A stretch of 64,000 nt of DNA from assembly GCA_001632435.1 (NCBI GenBank), contig KV423997.1, forward strand, positions 62,001 to 126,000, in the 5' to 3' direction. Position numbers and translations under genes: made by a program. Position 1 is the stretch's first letter; each line of letters starts with the position of its first letter. Shown piece by piece: positions 47,121-60,023 of this stretch. This stretch comes from Calocera cornea HHB12733 (Eukaryota; Basidiomycota; Dacrymycetes; Dacrymycetales; Dacrymycetaceae). A model generated the notes under the pieces. That model searched no databases and was not told the DNA's origin. It worked only from the letters and a program-made list of their open reading frames with translations.

Positions 47121-49085
47121 ATGGCCGATGTGAGTATCGTGGTGTGTCCGAATGGGGACGATGGCTGATGGGTATCACAGGCGAACGCTTTGAAAGATCA
47201 AGGCAACAAGGCATTTGCTGCAAAGCAGTACGATCAGGCAATCGAGCTCTTCTCGAAGGCCATCGAGCTTGACCCCAAGAACCATGTCCTGTGGTCAAAC
47301 CGAAGTGCTGCTAAAGCGGGAAAGAGGCAGTGGGCAGATGCACTGGAGGATGCCGAGGAGGTGTGTATCCTTTAAGCGCTCATCATTCCATGACCATACT
47401 GATGGCGATGTGCAACAGACCGTGAAGCTCAACCCTGCGTGGGGAAAGGGCTATGCCAGGAAGGGTGCTGCTCTGCATGGAGCTAGGCGTTATGATGATG
47501 CTATCGCTGCATACAACGAGGGTTTGAAGGTGGAGCCGGGCAGTGCCGCGCTCACGAAGGGACTGAAAGAGGTTGAGCATGCGAAATGTACGTGTATTCG
47601 TGGTAACATTCTCACAGCATCATGCTAATAACATTCGCAGCGGCTGATGCTGATGCATCTGCTGACAGTGGCCTCGGGTCAATGTTTCGTGATCCGAATA
47701 TGTTGGCCAAGCTTGCTGCGAACCCCAAGGTCGCGCCGTTATTGGCCGACAAGGCGTTCGTGGCCAAGCTCCAGGCACTGCAGACAAGCCGCAGCCTCCC
47801 CGCGGATGCGCTCTCGGATCCCCGCATGATCCAAGTTTTGGGAGCTCTGATGGGCGTGGACATGCAGGCGTTCGAGCGGCCCGAAGGCTCGGACGAGCTT
47901 CCCCCTGGCATCGTTCCCGACAGTTCTGCACCTACATACGAAACCCCCTCTACATCCCAGCCTGCACCCGAGCCGGCGCCGGCCAAAGCGCCTGAACCCG
48001 AGCCGGAGCCAGAGCCCATGGAGGTAGAAGAGGACGATGATGCGAAGGCGAAGAAGGAAGCCGAGGAGGAGAAGCTCAAGGGCAGCACCGCTTACCGCGC
48101 TCGTGACTTCCCCGCTGCGATCGAGCACTTCTCCAAGGCATGGGAAACCTGGCCCAAGGATATCACCTACCTCACCAACCTCGCTGCTGCCTATTTCGAG
48201 CAGGGCGATTACGACGAATGCATCAAAGCGTGTGAAAAGGCAGTGGAGGAGGGTCGTGAGGTTCGCGCGGACTACAAGATGATTGCCAAGGCGTTCGGAC
48301 GTATTGGCACCGCATACAGCCGGAAGGGCGACCTGGACAACGCGGTCAAGTTCTACCAGAAGAGCCTGACAGAGCACCGCACGGCAGATATCCTCACCAA
48401 GCTGCGTCAGGCAGAGAAGGAGAAGGCTGATGCGACGAAGAAGGCGTACATCAACCCTGAGCTGGCCGCGAAGGCGCGTGAGGAAGGCAATGCTCTGTTC
48501 AAGGCGGGCAACTTCGCGGAGTCCGTCAAGGCATACAGCGAGGCTATCAAGCGCGACCCATCTGATCCGCGTGGGTACAACAACCGCGCAGCGGCTTACA
48601 CCAAGCTTGCTGCCCTTCCGGAGGCACTGAAGGATGCGGATGAGGCGATCAAGGTTGACCCCAAGTTCGTCCGTGCCTACATCCGGAAGAGCATGGTCCT
48701 GTTCGGCATGAAGGAGAATTCAAGGGCGATGGAGGCTGCTCAGGCTGCATCTGACCTGGACGAGAAGAAGGAGCATACGAAGGAGACCGAGAATCAGCTG
48801 CAAAAGATCGCTGCCGCCATGTACACGGAGCGTTCGAACGAGACCGAGGAGGAGACGCTGCAGCGGGCAATGAGGGATCCTGAAGTCGCTGTGCGTATTT
48901 GATAACTCTGTCAGAGAGATGTATACTGACCTTGGACGCAGAGCATCATGACCGACCCGATCATCCAGTCGATCCTGCAGCAGGCGCAGCAGGACCCGGC
49001 CGCTCTGCAGGACCACCTGAAGAACCCCACCGTCCGTGCCAAGATCCAGAAGCTCATCGCGGCCGGTATCATCAAGACGCGCTAA
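47121..49085 (+). CDS. STI1: Hsp70/Hsp90 co-chaperone Sti1 (Hop)
   Basis: Adaptor that binds Hsp70 and Hsp90 through TPR domains and passes clients between them. Exon 1 (47121-47129) encodes only MAD. Order: TPR1 (ALKDQGNKAFAAKQYDQAIE; LNPAWGKGYARKGAALHGAR), DP1 (FRDPNMLAKLAANPKVAPLL; LSDPRMIQVLGALMGVDMQA), a Pro/Glu-rich linker (PEPEPEPEPMEVEEDDD), TPR2A (LKGSTAYRARDFPAAIEHFS; FGRIGTAYSRKGDLDNAVKF), TPR2B (AREEGNALFKAGNFAESVKA; DPKFVRAYIRKSMVLFGMKE) and DP2 (MTDPIIQSILQQAQQDPAAL; KIQKLIAAGIIKTR). About 575 residues, as expected. Regulation by Hsf1 is suggested by the element at 46989. Confidence 0.97.
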
Positions 49086-49294
49086 ACGCACCTGCCCGCG
49101 TCGCCCAGATGCCCCACTCTGCCGATCACAATGTAGTCTTAGTCGCATTTAGTCGTTCCTTTAGCATGGTCCGCCGGGTTAATGAAACAATGGTTCAAAT
49201 TCTTCAGGACATTATACTAGCGTGATACAAGAGTCAGACCGCGCCCTATGCGAGCGCGGGCCCAATACTACCCCCAGGTCCTGTACGAGGTAGC

Positions 49295-50766
49295 CTAGGT
49301 CGACTTGGACGCAGGCGACAGCGGCATGCTGTTGGTCCTCCTAAACCCGGGCGGGCAACTCCAGGACCAATCAAGGTACCCATTCTCCTGAAAGACGGAC
49401 TTGACGAGCCCTTCCGCATACCTGCGCGGCACGCCGTCCGTAGTGGGGTTGTTGACCTCCCGCCAGAGGGCCAGCGCCTCGTGCACCTCGTGCAGGTTGC
49501 TCAGCCCAATCACGGTCGGCACGGTGAGCCCCGTGCCGCAGCCCATCAACTCGCCCTCGCGCTTGAAGCTGTACCCAACGGCGAGGTTGGGCAGCTCCCC
49601 CGGCCACTCCCTGACGCGCTCATACGCGATCTTGGCGACCTCCTTGAGCTTCGCCGGCGCCGGGTGCCACGGTGGCACGTTGGCGGTGAGGAGCCCCATG
49701 GAGAGCGGCGAGGCGCAGAATACCTGCCGCAGTTTAGCTTGGTTCATGAAGTGCGGGAGGTAGGTGACGAAGGTCGAGTTTTGCAGCGTGAAGTGCGAGT
49801 AGGATAGGAGGGTGTCGAGCGGCTGGAAGGGCGCGGTGTTGACCGCGAGGATGGCGAGGCGGAGAAGGGTGGGAAGCGTATACCCTGCCGTCTCGGTCAG
49901 TCTATGTGCATATATGCACAATGGTGCTACGCACCGGAGATGCCTATGGCCCGAACCAGCCCCTCCTCCTTGAGCTTCCTCAGCTCCCCAATAGCCTCTA
50001 CGACCCGCCTGTCTCCCGTTCCCCACACTTTGTTTTCCTTCCCTGGAATCAACCCCCAGTCCGCAGCCGCCTCCTGGAACACCTTCGCGTGGAACCCCTC
50101 CAGCGGAAACGGGGCCATGGGCGAACCCACAAAGTCAACGTCGTGCAGCAGAAGCACGTCGAGGTAGTCTGTGCCCAGCCGCTTCAAAGAGCGCATAACC
50201 GACTTGCGGATCGTGGCGGGGGTGTAGTCAAACTCGTCTGCACCATACCGGCCACATTTTGTGATCTTCGACAAAGTCAGCCCGAGCGGCATAACTCACA
50301 ACTTGAAGGGTCTACGCACGATCTTGTACGACGACCGGGGAAACTCGCTGGTTAACGCCTGCAGGCACTGGCCGAGCACGACTTCAGAATCGCCATAGTA
50401 TGGAGAGGTATCGAATGCCCTTATGCCGTATCTTCGCGTTGATCAGCATGCGCATATGGCATAGGTCGGAGCGGAGTGCCTCACCGTAATGCCAGCCGCA
50501 CGGTCCGTAGCGGGATATCCGACTGGAGGAGTCCCTCGGTATTATATATCGTCGAGAGGGTCGCCGCGCCAAAGACGAGCTGGGGGAACTCGAGTGCGCC
50601 GACTGTGCTCTGTGGACGAGGTCAGCTCAGGGTACGTAAGCGCCCGCTGATGGTGACGCACAAGCTGGAGGCCGGGCTGGGGAAAGTCGGCGATCTCCTC
50701 GCGAATGTATGGCGGGAGGGAGTAGGACGGCTCTGGCTGGTCGGGATGGCGGGACTGTTCGGCCAT
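49295..50766 (-). CDS. ARA2: Aldo-keto reductase, D-arabinose 1-dehydrogenase (NAD) type
   Basis: Oxidises D-arabinose to the lactone in the D-erythroascorbate pathway in yeast; L-galactose-type substrates are also handled by relatives. The start at 50766 (MAEQSRHPDQPEPSYSLPPY) is the first ATG. AKR catalytic residues are visible: Asp and Tyr in IRAFDTSPYYGDSE, Lys in TKCGRYG and His in VLLLHDVDFVG. Also present are VRAIGISGYTLPTLLRLA and the C-terminal cofactor region LTVPTVIGLSNLHEVHEALA. About 420 residues, longer than many AKRs because of a C-terminal SWSCPPGFRRTN extension. Four introns; one (about 49871-49930) carries a 16-bp palindrome. Confidence 0.85.
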
Positions 50767-52085
50767 CTCTGGGCGAGTTTGGGGCGTTCTGGTCGAGGGA
50801 TGGGGGTTGGGCAAAGGAGGGAGCGGGGCGCGATGACTTGCTGCGTGCTGGGCGTATTGGACCTGCCCGAGGGTCGTGCTTATATGAGCAACGGAGGCAC
50901 CTGCGTCTGCTCCTTCTCGCGCCCTCCGCCTCGCTCCCTGGCAGTACCGTCACCCTCCCTCCGACGGCGGTCCGGAGCGCAGAAGGACTAGCCAGCTACA
51001 GCCTTGTCCCTTCTGTGAATATTGCAACTCTGTTCTTCCTCCTCTCCAGGCCGCACCTTCCGCGCCGTTCGCGCAAAATGAGCCAAACGCGCAGAACGGG
51101 CGATTGATTACGACCCTGCTCACCTCAGCAAGCGCATGGGTCCCCCCGCCCCAAAAGGCAAAACGTCAGGGATCTGCAGCGCCTTGCCCATGCTCCCAGG
51201 GCCGGCCGGGGCGGATGTGTCAGCCTGCCCGGGCTGACTCCTGCCTTTGCCGGGAGGAGGTAGGGGGACTCGGCGAATGTGGTCCATTCAGTCGCTCCAG
51301 GAGGGCGAGGCGCACATTGAAATTTAGAAACGGACCGCCTTGGCCACGTCGCGCGTTGATAGGAGTTCACCATGAGATAGCCTTCCCCGCAGGCTAGCGG
51401 TCCGGTTGGTGAATATCTGCAGGGCAACGAACTGCAGAAAGCACTTACTTTCGATCTGCAATTCAGCAAAACAATTTCCCACCTGTCACTGGGATGAATG
51501 GTAGAATGTTCTGTCCCACCATCTCCATCAAAACGTTGCTATTTCGGGACTGATATGGGTCGGGCGTGCAGATAGGTGCTCTTGGAGGAAGGCCTGAAGC
51601 CTTGATCCAATCTATCCACAGGCCAGCCCAGCCCTCCTTATATCCTTTCGAACCGCGGAGGGACAGATACGCCGTGCAAGATGTGCTGAATCACCAGGAC
51701 AAATCCACTTTCCACTTTGCGGACGAGTTTCGCAGCAATCGTGATGCTTGCTTACTAATGCAATTACGGTTCTGGGAAGAGATCGACCCTTGGTCGACCC
51801 GTGGGAAAGACCTGCTCACTCGGTTGCGCGGCGCACCGCGATCGAAATGTTTCCAGGTCAGAATATAGCATGGTTTGTATGGAAGTAAGGTAACGGCGAG
51901 TCGCCACCAAAGTGCATCCGATGATGAGTAGAGAACGAATCCGACAGGCACGCGAGGGAGACAGGGATGGAAACGCATCTAGGGAGTGGTAGTATGTATG
52001 ATCCAGGTTCGGTCTACAAACCAGTATTACGAGCACAAACAGGGCTGCCCATTTTCCGGGGGCTTGCAGCGAACGAAAGGGACTT
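50767..52085. other. Intergenic region between ARA2 and UXS1
   Basis: 1.3 kb with no supported gene. A 100-codon frame at 51566-51868 (+) and a 97-codon frame at 51104-51397 (+) match nothing I know. The left end holds the ARA2 promoter. Confidence 0.45.
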
Positions 52086-53616
52086 TTACAGGGCGCCCTG
52101 GGCCATCTTCGCCTTGTAGTACCTGACCATCTCCTCCACGCCCATGCGGACAGACCACCTGGGCTGCCAGCCGAGGACCTCCTTCGCACGGGTGGTGTCA
52201 GGGCGGCGGCGCTGAGGGTCGTCACCAGGCAGGGGCTTGTAGACAATCTTGACCGGGGCGACCTCGATGCCATCCTCCTTCTGAACCTTGGCGACAACCT
52301 CAGCGACAACCTCGGCGAATTCGCCAATGGTGAACTCATCGGTGTTGCCGATGTTGACGGGACGAGTCTCGCTGGAGTTCATCAGAGCAATCATGCTGAA
52401 AAGGGTCAGTATATGCATGAAAAGCTGCATGTATGCACCCACCCATCGATGAGATCGTGGACATATTGGAAGGAGCGGGTCTGCGTGCCGTCACCGTAGA
52501 CGGTGAGATCTTCGCCCTTCAGGGCCTGAATGATAAAGTTGGAAACGACACGGCCGTCATAGGGGTTCATGCGAGGGCCTGACTAGAATCAGCATATAAC
52601 TTAGCTAGTATAGTGAATTGCGCACCGTAGGTGTTGAAGATACGAACAACGCGGACGTCGACGTTGTCCTGGCGGTGGTAGCCGTAGGTGAGCGTCTCGG
52701 CGACACGCTTGCCCTCGTCGTAGCAAGCGCGAATACCAATGGGATTGACGTGACCCCAGCTACGATGATTGTTTCAGCCTGAATTTCAAGCGCCAAGAGA
52801 TGTAAAACGCACTAGTCCTCGGGCTGCGGGTGGACCTCAGGGTCACCGTAGACCTCTGCATTTGTAATGAGCCAAGTGCCTCATTTGCACACAGAAGGCA
52901 TACCAGAGGTGGAAGAGATCAAGAAGCGCGCCTTGGTACGCTTGGCCAGACCCAGCATGTTGAGGGTGCCCATGAAGGACGTCTTGATGGTCTTGACCGC
53001 GTTGTACTGGTAATGGGGCGGGGACGCGGGGCAGGCCAGGTGGTAGATCTCTGCACACGATTTTCGTCAGCTATATGCGCGCATATACGCGACTTAAAGA
53101 ACACGCACGGTCGCACTCAATCATGAAGGGTTCAACCACGTCGTGCCTGACCATCTCAAAGTTGGGGTGGCCGACCCAATGGTTGACGGTAGTCCTGGAG
53201 CCGGTGAAGAAGTTGTCGAGGACGGTGACCTCATGGCCGAGCATCATGAGACGGTCGACCAGGTGGGAGCCGACGAAGCCAGCACCACCGGTGACGAGGA
53301 TGCGCTTCCTCTCGGAGGGGGGCAGGAACTTGACAGGGGGGAAACGCGAGAGGGTAGTGTAGGAGATGGTGCCATCGCTGGGGTGGTAGATCGCCTTGGC
53401 GCCCGTCTCGTCGGTATTGCCAGCCTCAGCGTTCGCCTTGATGTACTGAGGGCGCAGGTAGAGCTGGCGGAGGGCTTCCAGAGGCACCTCGCTGTCGAAG
53501 CCGAAGCGGTTGAAGCCGACGGTCACGATCTGCTTTCCATCCTTGCCGAGGATGACCCTGCCCTCGTCGATTGACCCGTTGGTGGGAGCGGCGGGAGCGG
53601 CGGTGGTGGCAGACAT
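52086..53616 (-). CDS. UXS1: UDP-glucuronic acid decarboxylase (UDP-xylose synthase)
   Basis: Converts UDP-glucuronate to UDP-xylose, the donor for xylosylated glycans; in Cryptococcus it supplies capsule and glycolipid xylose. The start at 53616 ([20 protein letters not shown]) is followed by the NAD-binding [69 protein letters not shown], catalytic [11 protein letters not shown] (YxxxK), [51 protein letters not shown] and [20 protein letters not shown]. About 430 residues and six or seven introns. The protein appears cytosolic, with no membrane segment, unlike the animal enzyme. Confidence 0.96.
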
Positions 53617-54078
53617 TGGTTCAAGTGCTAGTGCAGGAGAGGCAGAGGATGAGGCAGAGATGGCTATGAATGAAGTTGAAGGGAGCGTGCCAAAGTGGGA
53701 GGTTCAAAAGGAAGGAGGGCTGAGCGAGACTTGGGGGCTTGGGCGGCTGTCAAAATCGCGGCGAGTAACGCGCCACGTTCCTGCGTAGAACACCAGCCGC
53801 CCGCGTCGCACTCGGTCGCGATGCCGCAAGGGATTGAGGGTCCATTATCGGGTCGATTTTGGAAGCGCACGCATTCTCGGGACCGACTGACAGCTACAGT
53901 AACGTAACGTACGATAGTCATGGATATTCATGGAATGATACAGATGCAATTGGTGGTCTACCAAGGTGAATATACAGGTAGGTATAAGTTCGGGACGGGT
54001 ATTATGCGTTTGTCTTAGTACACTGTTAGCGGCCATGCTGTGTCCGTGATCTGCGGAAAAGATGAAAAGAAGAAAAAC
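53617..54078. other. Intergenic region upstream of UXS1
   Basis: 462 bp that hold the UXS1 promoter and the 3' flank of the GAS2-domain gene. No coding region is seen. Confidence 0.45.
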
Positions 54079-57000
54079 TCATGGTCTCCAAACCGGTGTT
54101 CGCGGCGTTCCTTTACCTGGCGATTTCGGCTTAGACGTAGAGCCTCGCAACGGTGGCGACCGTGTGGAGCGCCTCAGATCATCCGCCTTGCGCAAGAATT
54201 GAAGAGACGCCAAGGGCGAGCTGGGAGAAGATGACGCGAATGAGAAAAGACTAGAGCCGCTCATATCGCCGGTATGCGCAGTGGGCGACGGTGTCTTCGG
54301 ATCGCTAAACGGGGGGGAAAGTGGGGAGAGTGTGGCTGGTGATCCCAACGGCGAGCCCGCCGCCTGAACTGGGCTTCCAGTCGCCTTCAACAATGTCGCG
54401 GAGCTTATCCATGGCTCCGCTCGGTGAGTAGGTGGGGTTAGCGGGCCCGGAGGTAGAATTCGGAAGTGTTCCGCAAAGTGAGATTTGATAAACCTGTTGA
54501 TAGGGCGCGGTTAATATTGCTTAAACGCTGGGGAGATAGGAGCTCACTTCGACAACTCCATCCAGCCACCTCCAACTCGGACCATGACAGTTTGCGAGCG
54601 CAATATTCGGCAGAAATACGGTTTTGAATTGGCGTCCCCGATGAAATATTTGCCACTCTGGTCCCTCCATCCGGGCAGCGGTCGAACATCCACATTGACC
54701 TGTCATAGATGTTGTCAGCTCATTACACGACGCCGAGATAAAAAAACGTACGGGAAGACGGTTGATGACGTTGCCAACCGCGACGTCGAGTTTATTCTTC
54801 GGATTTGCGACATACCGGCGCTTCTTGGTCGACTCCCGCGTTGGTAACATGGGAGAGCCGAAAGACTGTCTTGGTGTTCTACTCCATGAAGAGCTCATTG
54901 ACAAGTTACGTGGCCTCGTCGGCGTAACTTCTGCGCTGATGGAGCTTTTGCGTCTCCGTGCGTCCGAGATTCCGCGTGCCCAAACTGGGGTTGAAGAATC
55001 GAGGCTCTGACGAGGGCGCTGGGAGTACATCGAGTTCACACTTTCTGTTCGTTGCCGAAGGACTGATGTTGGTGTGGGTGACTCAGTTGGCCGCGGAAGC
55101 CGACTGGCAGGCGTCCGTGGCAAAGGACCGGAGACCGAACGAGCTGTGGGCTTGAAACCGTTACTGCCCGCCCAACCACTGGCGACTCCAGTAGATGCGG
55201 ACAGCACCGACGAGCGTCCAGATAGCATCGATGTACTGGACTGTCTGGATAGGGTAGACTTCTTGAAGATCGGTGTGGACAAATGGTGTGACGAGGTACT
55301 GCTGCTGAGCGAAGAGAGGGAAAGAGTCGAGTTGGTGCGGACGAAGGCAGGGTCAAGCCTGTCGTTGGCTTCGTCCCGCGCCTCTGCCCATGTCTGTTCG
55401 ATACGGATCCTCTCGTTCACCACACGAAAGTCATCGGCTAGTTCATCGCCATGCTGCATGACAGTCTGTACCAGAGTTGCGACGCGCCCGATTAGCTGGC
55501 GAAGTTGGTCATGTGCTGTTTCCTGGGATGATTTCGAAGATCGAGTACCGGGCTGAGGGTCCGGGTAATCGTCCATTATAGCGATGATGTCGTTAATACC
55601 AGCATCACATTCATCAGCCTTGGCGACAAACGCAGCCAAGGAGTGCAGGCGAGGAAACAGCCCGAGAGCAATGTTGAGGTCCTGCTGAAGTGTGTCTCGG
55701 TCAGCTATTCCAGGATGGTCAGAATCCGGAATGTTCAACTGCCGCACTTGCTCTTGAATCGTCGCTACTTGCAGATTAAGCTGATTGACCATGGACTCCG
55801 TAGGTAAAATGCCAAATTGTGTCTCCGGTGCCGTAGACTGTGCGAGATCTTGAACTTTCAAAGACCCGAGTGCGATCCTTAGCCCAGTAAGCTCCTGAAG
55901 CGTTGAACTTGGTGCATCCAAGCCATTTCGAGGAGGCATAGAAACAAACTGGCCAAATACATCTATGCCGTTGCGTCAGCATTGCACCTGCCAATAAGGT
56001 AATGATGCTGACCTTCGTCGTCCTGTCCCTCTTCAACTACTGGCAGATTCGAAGGCATCTCTGCGGCGGCAGCCACGGAAGCTGACAACATGGGTGAGAC
56101 CTCTACACTTTCCGCTTGCGGAGCTACCGAGAGGTCAAGCAGGCTGTGCTCTAGCGGCTGAGATTCAACGAAATGCTGAGTAGATAAGAGGATCCTGTCT
56201 TGGCTGATGTCGCCTTCTGGTTGAGGATCGCCGGTAACAATCACGCTTGGGAGCATAATGACCGGCGGGGAAGACAGCAAATATGACTGATTGCCGTCCA
56301 CTATGACATCGGCGCCCGGGATGGCCTCTGTCCCGGATAGCGCTTCAGGCGCAATACGTTGCTCCTCGTGTGAATCCAAAGCCTCTTTCGCAACTAGAAG
56401 CGCGTCAGGTGAATCAGGACTTGGCAAAGCAATGGCTTCAGAAGACTGAGCGGTCGTGAGAGTGTTCGAATAGGAGAGTTCCGCGGTTTCACTATCTTGC
56501 TGTGAAGAAGCGCTAGCCATCATAAGCTCTTCTTGCGCGGTTCGGTCTCGTTCCTCGCGCAGTTTCCTGACTTGCTCTTGCGCTTCCAGTTGCTCTTGCT
56601 TGCGCAGTATGGTCTCACGCTCAGCTTGCTCTTGTTCCAGTATAGACAGTCTCTTTGCGAGAGCAGATGATATGTTGCGCAACTGTCTTAGCGCGCTTGC
56701 GGTGTCTTCACGCAGCTGATCTTCCTGAGCTTCGAAGTTTCTTAGTCGACTTTGACGAGATCGAAGTAGCCCGGCAATCTCTTCGCGACCTTCTCCATGA
56801 GTGTCGCGGGCAAGCCTGTCCAATGCTTGCAGAGGCGGTGTGATTATATCATGAAGGAGCTCGTCCACGCCAGAAGCGAAGGCAAGCAACAGGGCGGCTT
56901 CGGAATTCAGGGCTTCCAATGCCACCTGGATGTCTTCAGTAGACTCAGCCGCTTCCTTTGCTGCCAGGCCAACGATCGCATCCGTACGTGCATTGAGTGA

Positions 57001-59731
57001 CAGAAAGACACCTTCCAAGGATGCGGCGGCTTGCCCGAGGCACTCATCAAATCTCCGAACTTCTTGTACCTCATCGAGATAGTTCAAGCGTCGTTCCACG
57101 TTATGCAAAGCTCCGTTCAGACTGGCAGACCTCACGTTAACTTCTGCACGTATAGCTTCGTCAAGACCGGTTGGATCGAAAGGCACAGGAAGAGAGGAAT
57201 TGACAGATGCGTCGGGTGGAGTTTGTGGCATTGATAGGGTTGCCGATGATTTCGGACTGAGGACATTGTAGGTCGAAGATGCTGACTGAGCGTGACTGGT
57301 GACGAAAGGAATGCGAGGTGCAAGGCCAGTGGAAAAGGTTTCGACCTCCTGGCGCAGTGTACAGTGACGATCGCGAAGAGAGTCGATAGAGTTGGTGAAG
57401 TCAGGAATGGGTGCAGCATCTGGGAGGCGCGTCCAGAGATTGGCAACCTCTGCTAGAAGCGACAGAATCTTGGCTTCCAACGCTGCTGCCTCGTCCATAG
57501 CCTCCTTCATGGAGTTTGCCTGACTCCGGACGCGGTACCACAGTTCTGCGAGCTTTCTTAGATTAGAGAGGTCTTGCTTCAACCTGCCCATAGTGCCATC
57601 GAAGTGCGACTGCAGACGGTCACCAATAGCCGGAAGGACATCCTGCATTGGCGTTTGTACAGCATTCCTGAATCGCTTTGATAGAATATCGAGCTGCTCC
57701 ATGACCTGCAAAGGTGATGTCGAGTCGACAAAAGAGTGACTTGAAGGTGTTGTAGGCGTGGGGGGGCCAGTTTCGGATGATGTCGGGGACGCGGGTCTCC
57801 AGCGATCGTACTGAAGCCCATCCTGAATGGCCGTTTGGTGGTTCTGGCATGATTGCCGGATGTCTTGCATCTCCATCCAGGCTTGGTAGGTGATCTTGAA
57901 CCTCACCGAGAGCGAAGACGCGGAAGCGTGCGCTGCTACGAGCGAATTTCTTTCTGCATCGAGAGAGTTGATGGATTGGATACAGTTGTCCATGTAGCCA
58001 GGACTCAGCGATATCGTCTTCAAAGCTGGAAGGTGGGCACGAGCGGTTCGGACAAGTCGGTCTACAGATCGGCAAGCTTCATCGATCTCGCGAAGCAAAT
58101 CCGGCAATGCTGCCATGTATGCACCATGGCGACCAGGTTCCAAGCATGCCTCCGTCGAGAGATCTGGTGCCGAACCATCATCACCGGGAGCACCGGTACC
58201 ATGCAGCAGTTTCACAATCAAATCCGATACCTGCGACCGTCGCAGGCCGAGCTCCTCCTTGATCTTCTCAGCTCGATGTAGAACCTTGAGGGACTTGTGA
58301 TATTCCTGCACGCTATTGGATGCTATTCGACCAAGGTTTTGGGCAGTCTCCAGCTCTTCGGACAGCTTCTGCGCGATCTGCTCGTTGAGCTGTTCCTGCT
58401 CCGGGAATGACGGGTGGGTCGGCTGAGGGATGTAGCGGAAGATGAGCACGTCGTATGCCGTTGTGGACAGTCGGGTCTCGAGGGTTGTCATGCGATAAAC
58501 CAAGGAGGCATGCAATCGCTGGTTAGGCGGTTTCATTGCCGCCCTTCCTAAATCGGCTATGATGGCATGAGCTTCGCTTTGATGCTTCACACAATCGCTG
58601 TAAACCCTGTCTGCGCTGCAGGAACGTTCAGACCAAAGCCTGCGCAGATGCGTAACGACTCACATAATCCATTGCTCAGCTAATGCCAAGCTGAACTCTC
58701 CCAGAGAGCGCCTCAAGTAGTCCGTTTCGTTCTCTAAGCGATCCTGCTCGTCTAAGAACTGATCCGGGACCTTCTTCAGGGAGATGACTCTGTCCAAGAG
58801 CTTCCCAGCGACCTCTACTCTGCCTTGGCGGAGATTGCACGCGCGCATATAGAGCCGTGATGCATCCGCAGCGAGGCTTTGACCCAAATTAAATCGCTGA
58901 CTCCGGCTCGTGGGAAACGCTGTTGTCGGTGTCGACCGGGAGGAGGATGTCTGCGAAAAGGCTGGAGTTCCGGCTCGCACCGGAGCATAGCCAGTCGACG
59001 GCACAGCCTGCTCTAGGTAAGCGACACTCCCCGATACTGACGCCTCCTCGTAGGCATTTGGTGACCACCGAGCGGGCCCGGTGATGAAAGAGTTCAAGTC
59101 CGATAAGAGGGCTAAGCGTTCCGCCTCGCACTCGTTGCACTGGTCTTCCCATCGAACGCGATGGGCGAACAGATCCAGCTGTTCCGACCGTTGCTGAATC
59201 GCTTCCAGCAGGTGGTCAAGCGCCAGAAGGGTTGACAGTGTCAGATCGACCAGATCAGTGTCTTCCGGTGTGAGATGTCGGTTGGCGGCGGCTGGGGAAT
59301 TGTGAGCCAAGCTACGCCAGCAATCGAAGACACGGTTGTGCACACCTCGAGCAGTTTGCCTCAGCCTCTTCAAGTCCACCGAATCGAACTGATCCGTCTC
59401 CTTTTCCAACACTCGCAGCTCTCGCACCCACGATCTGATCTCGTCTAGCGTAGGCAGCTCCGGTGTAGCAACGCCCTTCTGAAGGGTATCGGTTCGTAGG
59501 GGTTCCAGTGGCGTCAAGGATTCCAAGTACTGCAAAATGGCATGAGCAACTGTGCAAGAAAACATTTGAGGAGACTTCTACCCTTGTCTTTTCTATAATC
59601 CAGGCCTTCCTTTCGTTGAACGCTTGCAGTTCGACGACGTCAACTGTGTCGAGGGGAACAGCCGGGGCGGTCACTTCCTCCGCGGCGTCCTCAGGCAGTT
59701 CCTCATGTTTTCGTTCTTCCATAGTCGCCAT
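54079..59731 (-). CDS. Large helical protein with C-terminal GAS2-related (GAR) microtubule-binding domain
   Basis: Predicted cytoskeletal linker of about 1,770 residues. The start at 59731 (MATMEERKHEELPEDAAEEV) leads into a long helical part with spectrin-like character (WVRELRVLEKETDQFDSVDL; AIQQRSEQLDLFAHRVRWED; LVYRMTTLETRLSTTAYDVL; AMDEAAALEAKILSLLAEVA; RLNYLDEVQEVRRFDECLGQ) and a strong coiled coil (SILEQEQAERETILRKQEQL). A Ser/Thr/Pro-rich region near 54.9-55.3 kb contains ASRLPRPTE, an SxLP motif of the EB1-binding type. The GAR domain follows (NKLDVAVGNVINRLPVNVDV; GKYFIGDANSKPYFCRILRS; VMVRVGGGWMELSKFI), then a basic Ser/Pro tail ending GTPRTPVWRP. No actin-binding CH domain is visible. 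It may be related to Kar9-type cortical proteins. About six introns. Confidence 0.85.
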
Positions 59732-60023
59732 CAAGAAATCCAATAATACATAGCCAGAGGTCAAGAAGATATAGTTATGGTGAAAGGTTAGAGCGTCTTC
59801 ATGGTGTCGGTTGAAGTGCAGGCTGAGGACCGCATGTGCGCGGGTGCTGCTGCTGTGTCGTCTCTGACCAAACGATGATGTCGCGTCCCTGATGTGCGCA
59901 GTGCTCACATCCGGTTCCCTATGGTTTCGGAAGCACCTTTTCTTTCAATTTCACAACAAGGACTACTATCAATAACGAACTGCCATGAACAGTACCCTTA
60001 AACTCCACTCAGTGTCAACCTGC

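Noticed and set aside
51104..51868. Plus-strand frames of about 100 codons upstream of UXS1
   Set aside because: No recognisable residues or splice context, and the neighbouring DNA looks non-coding.
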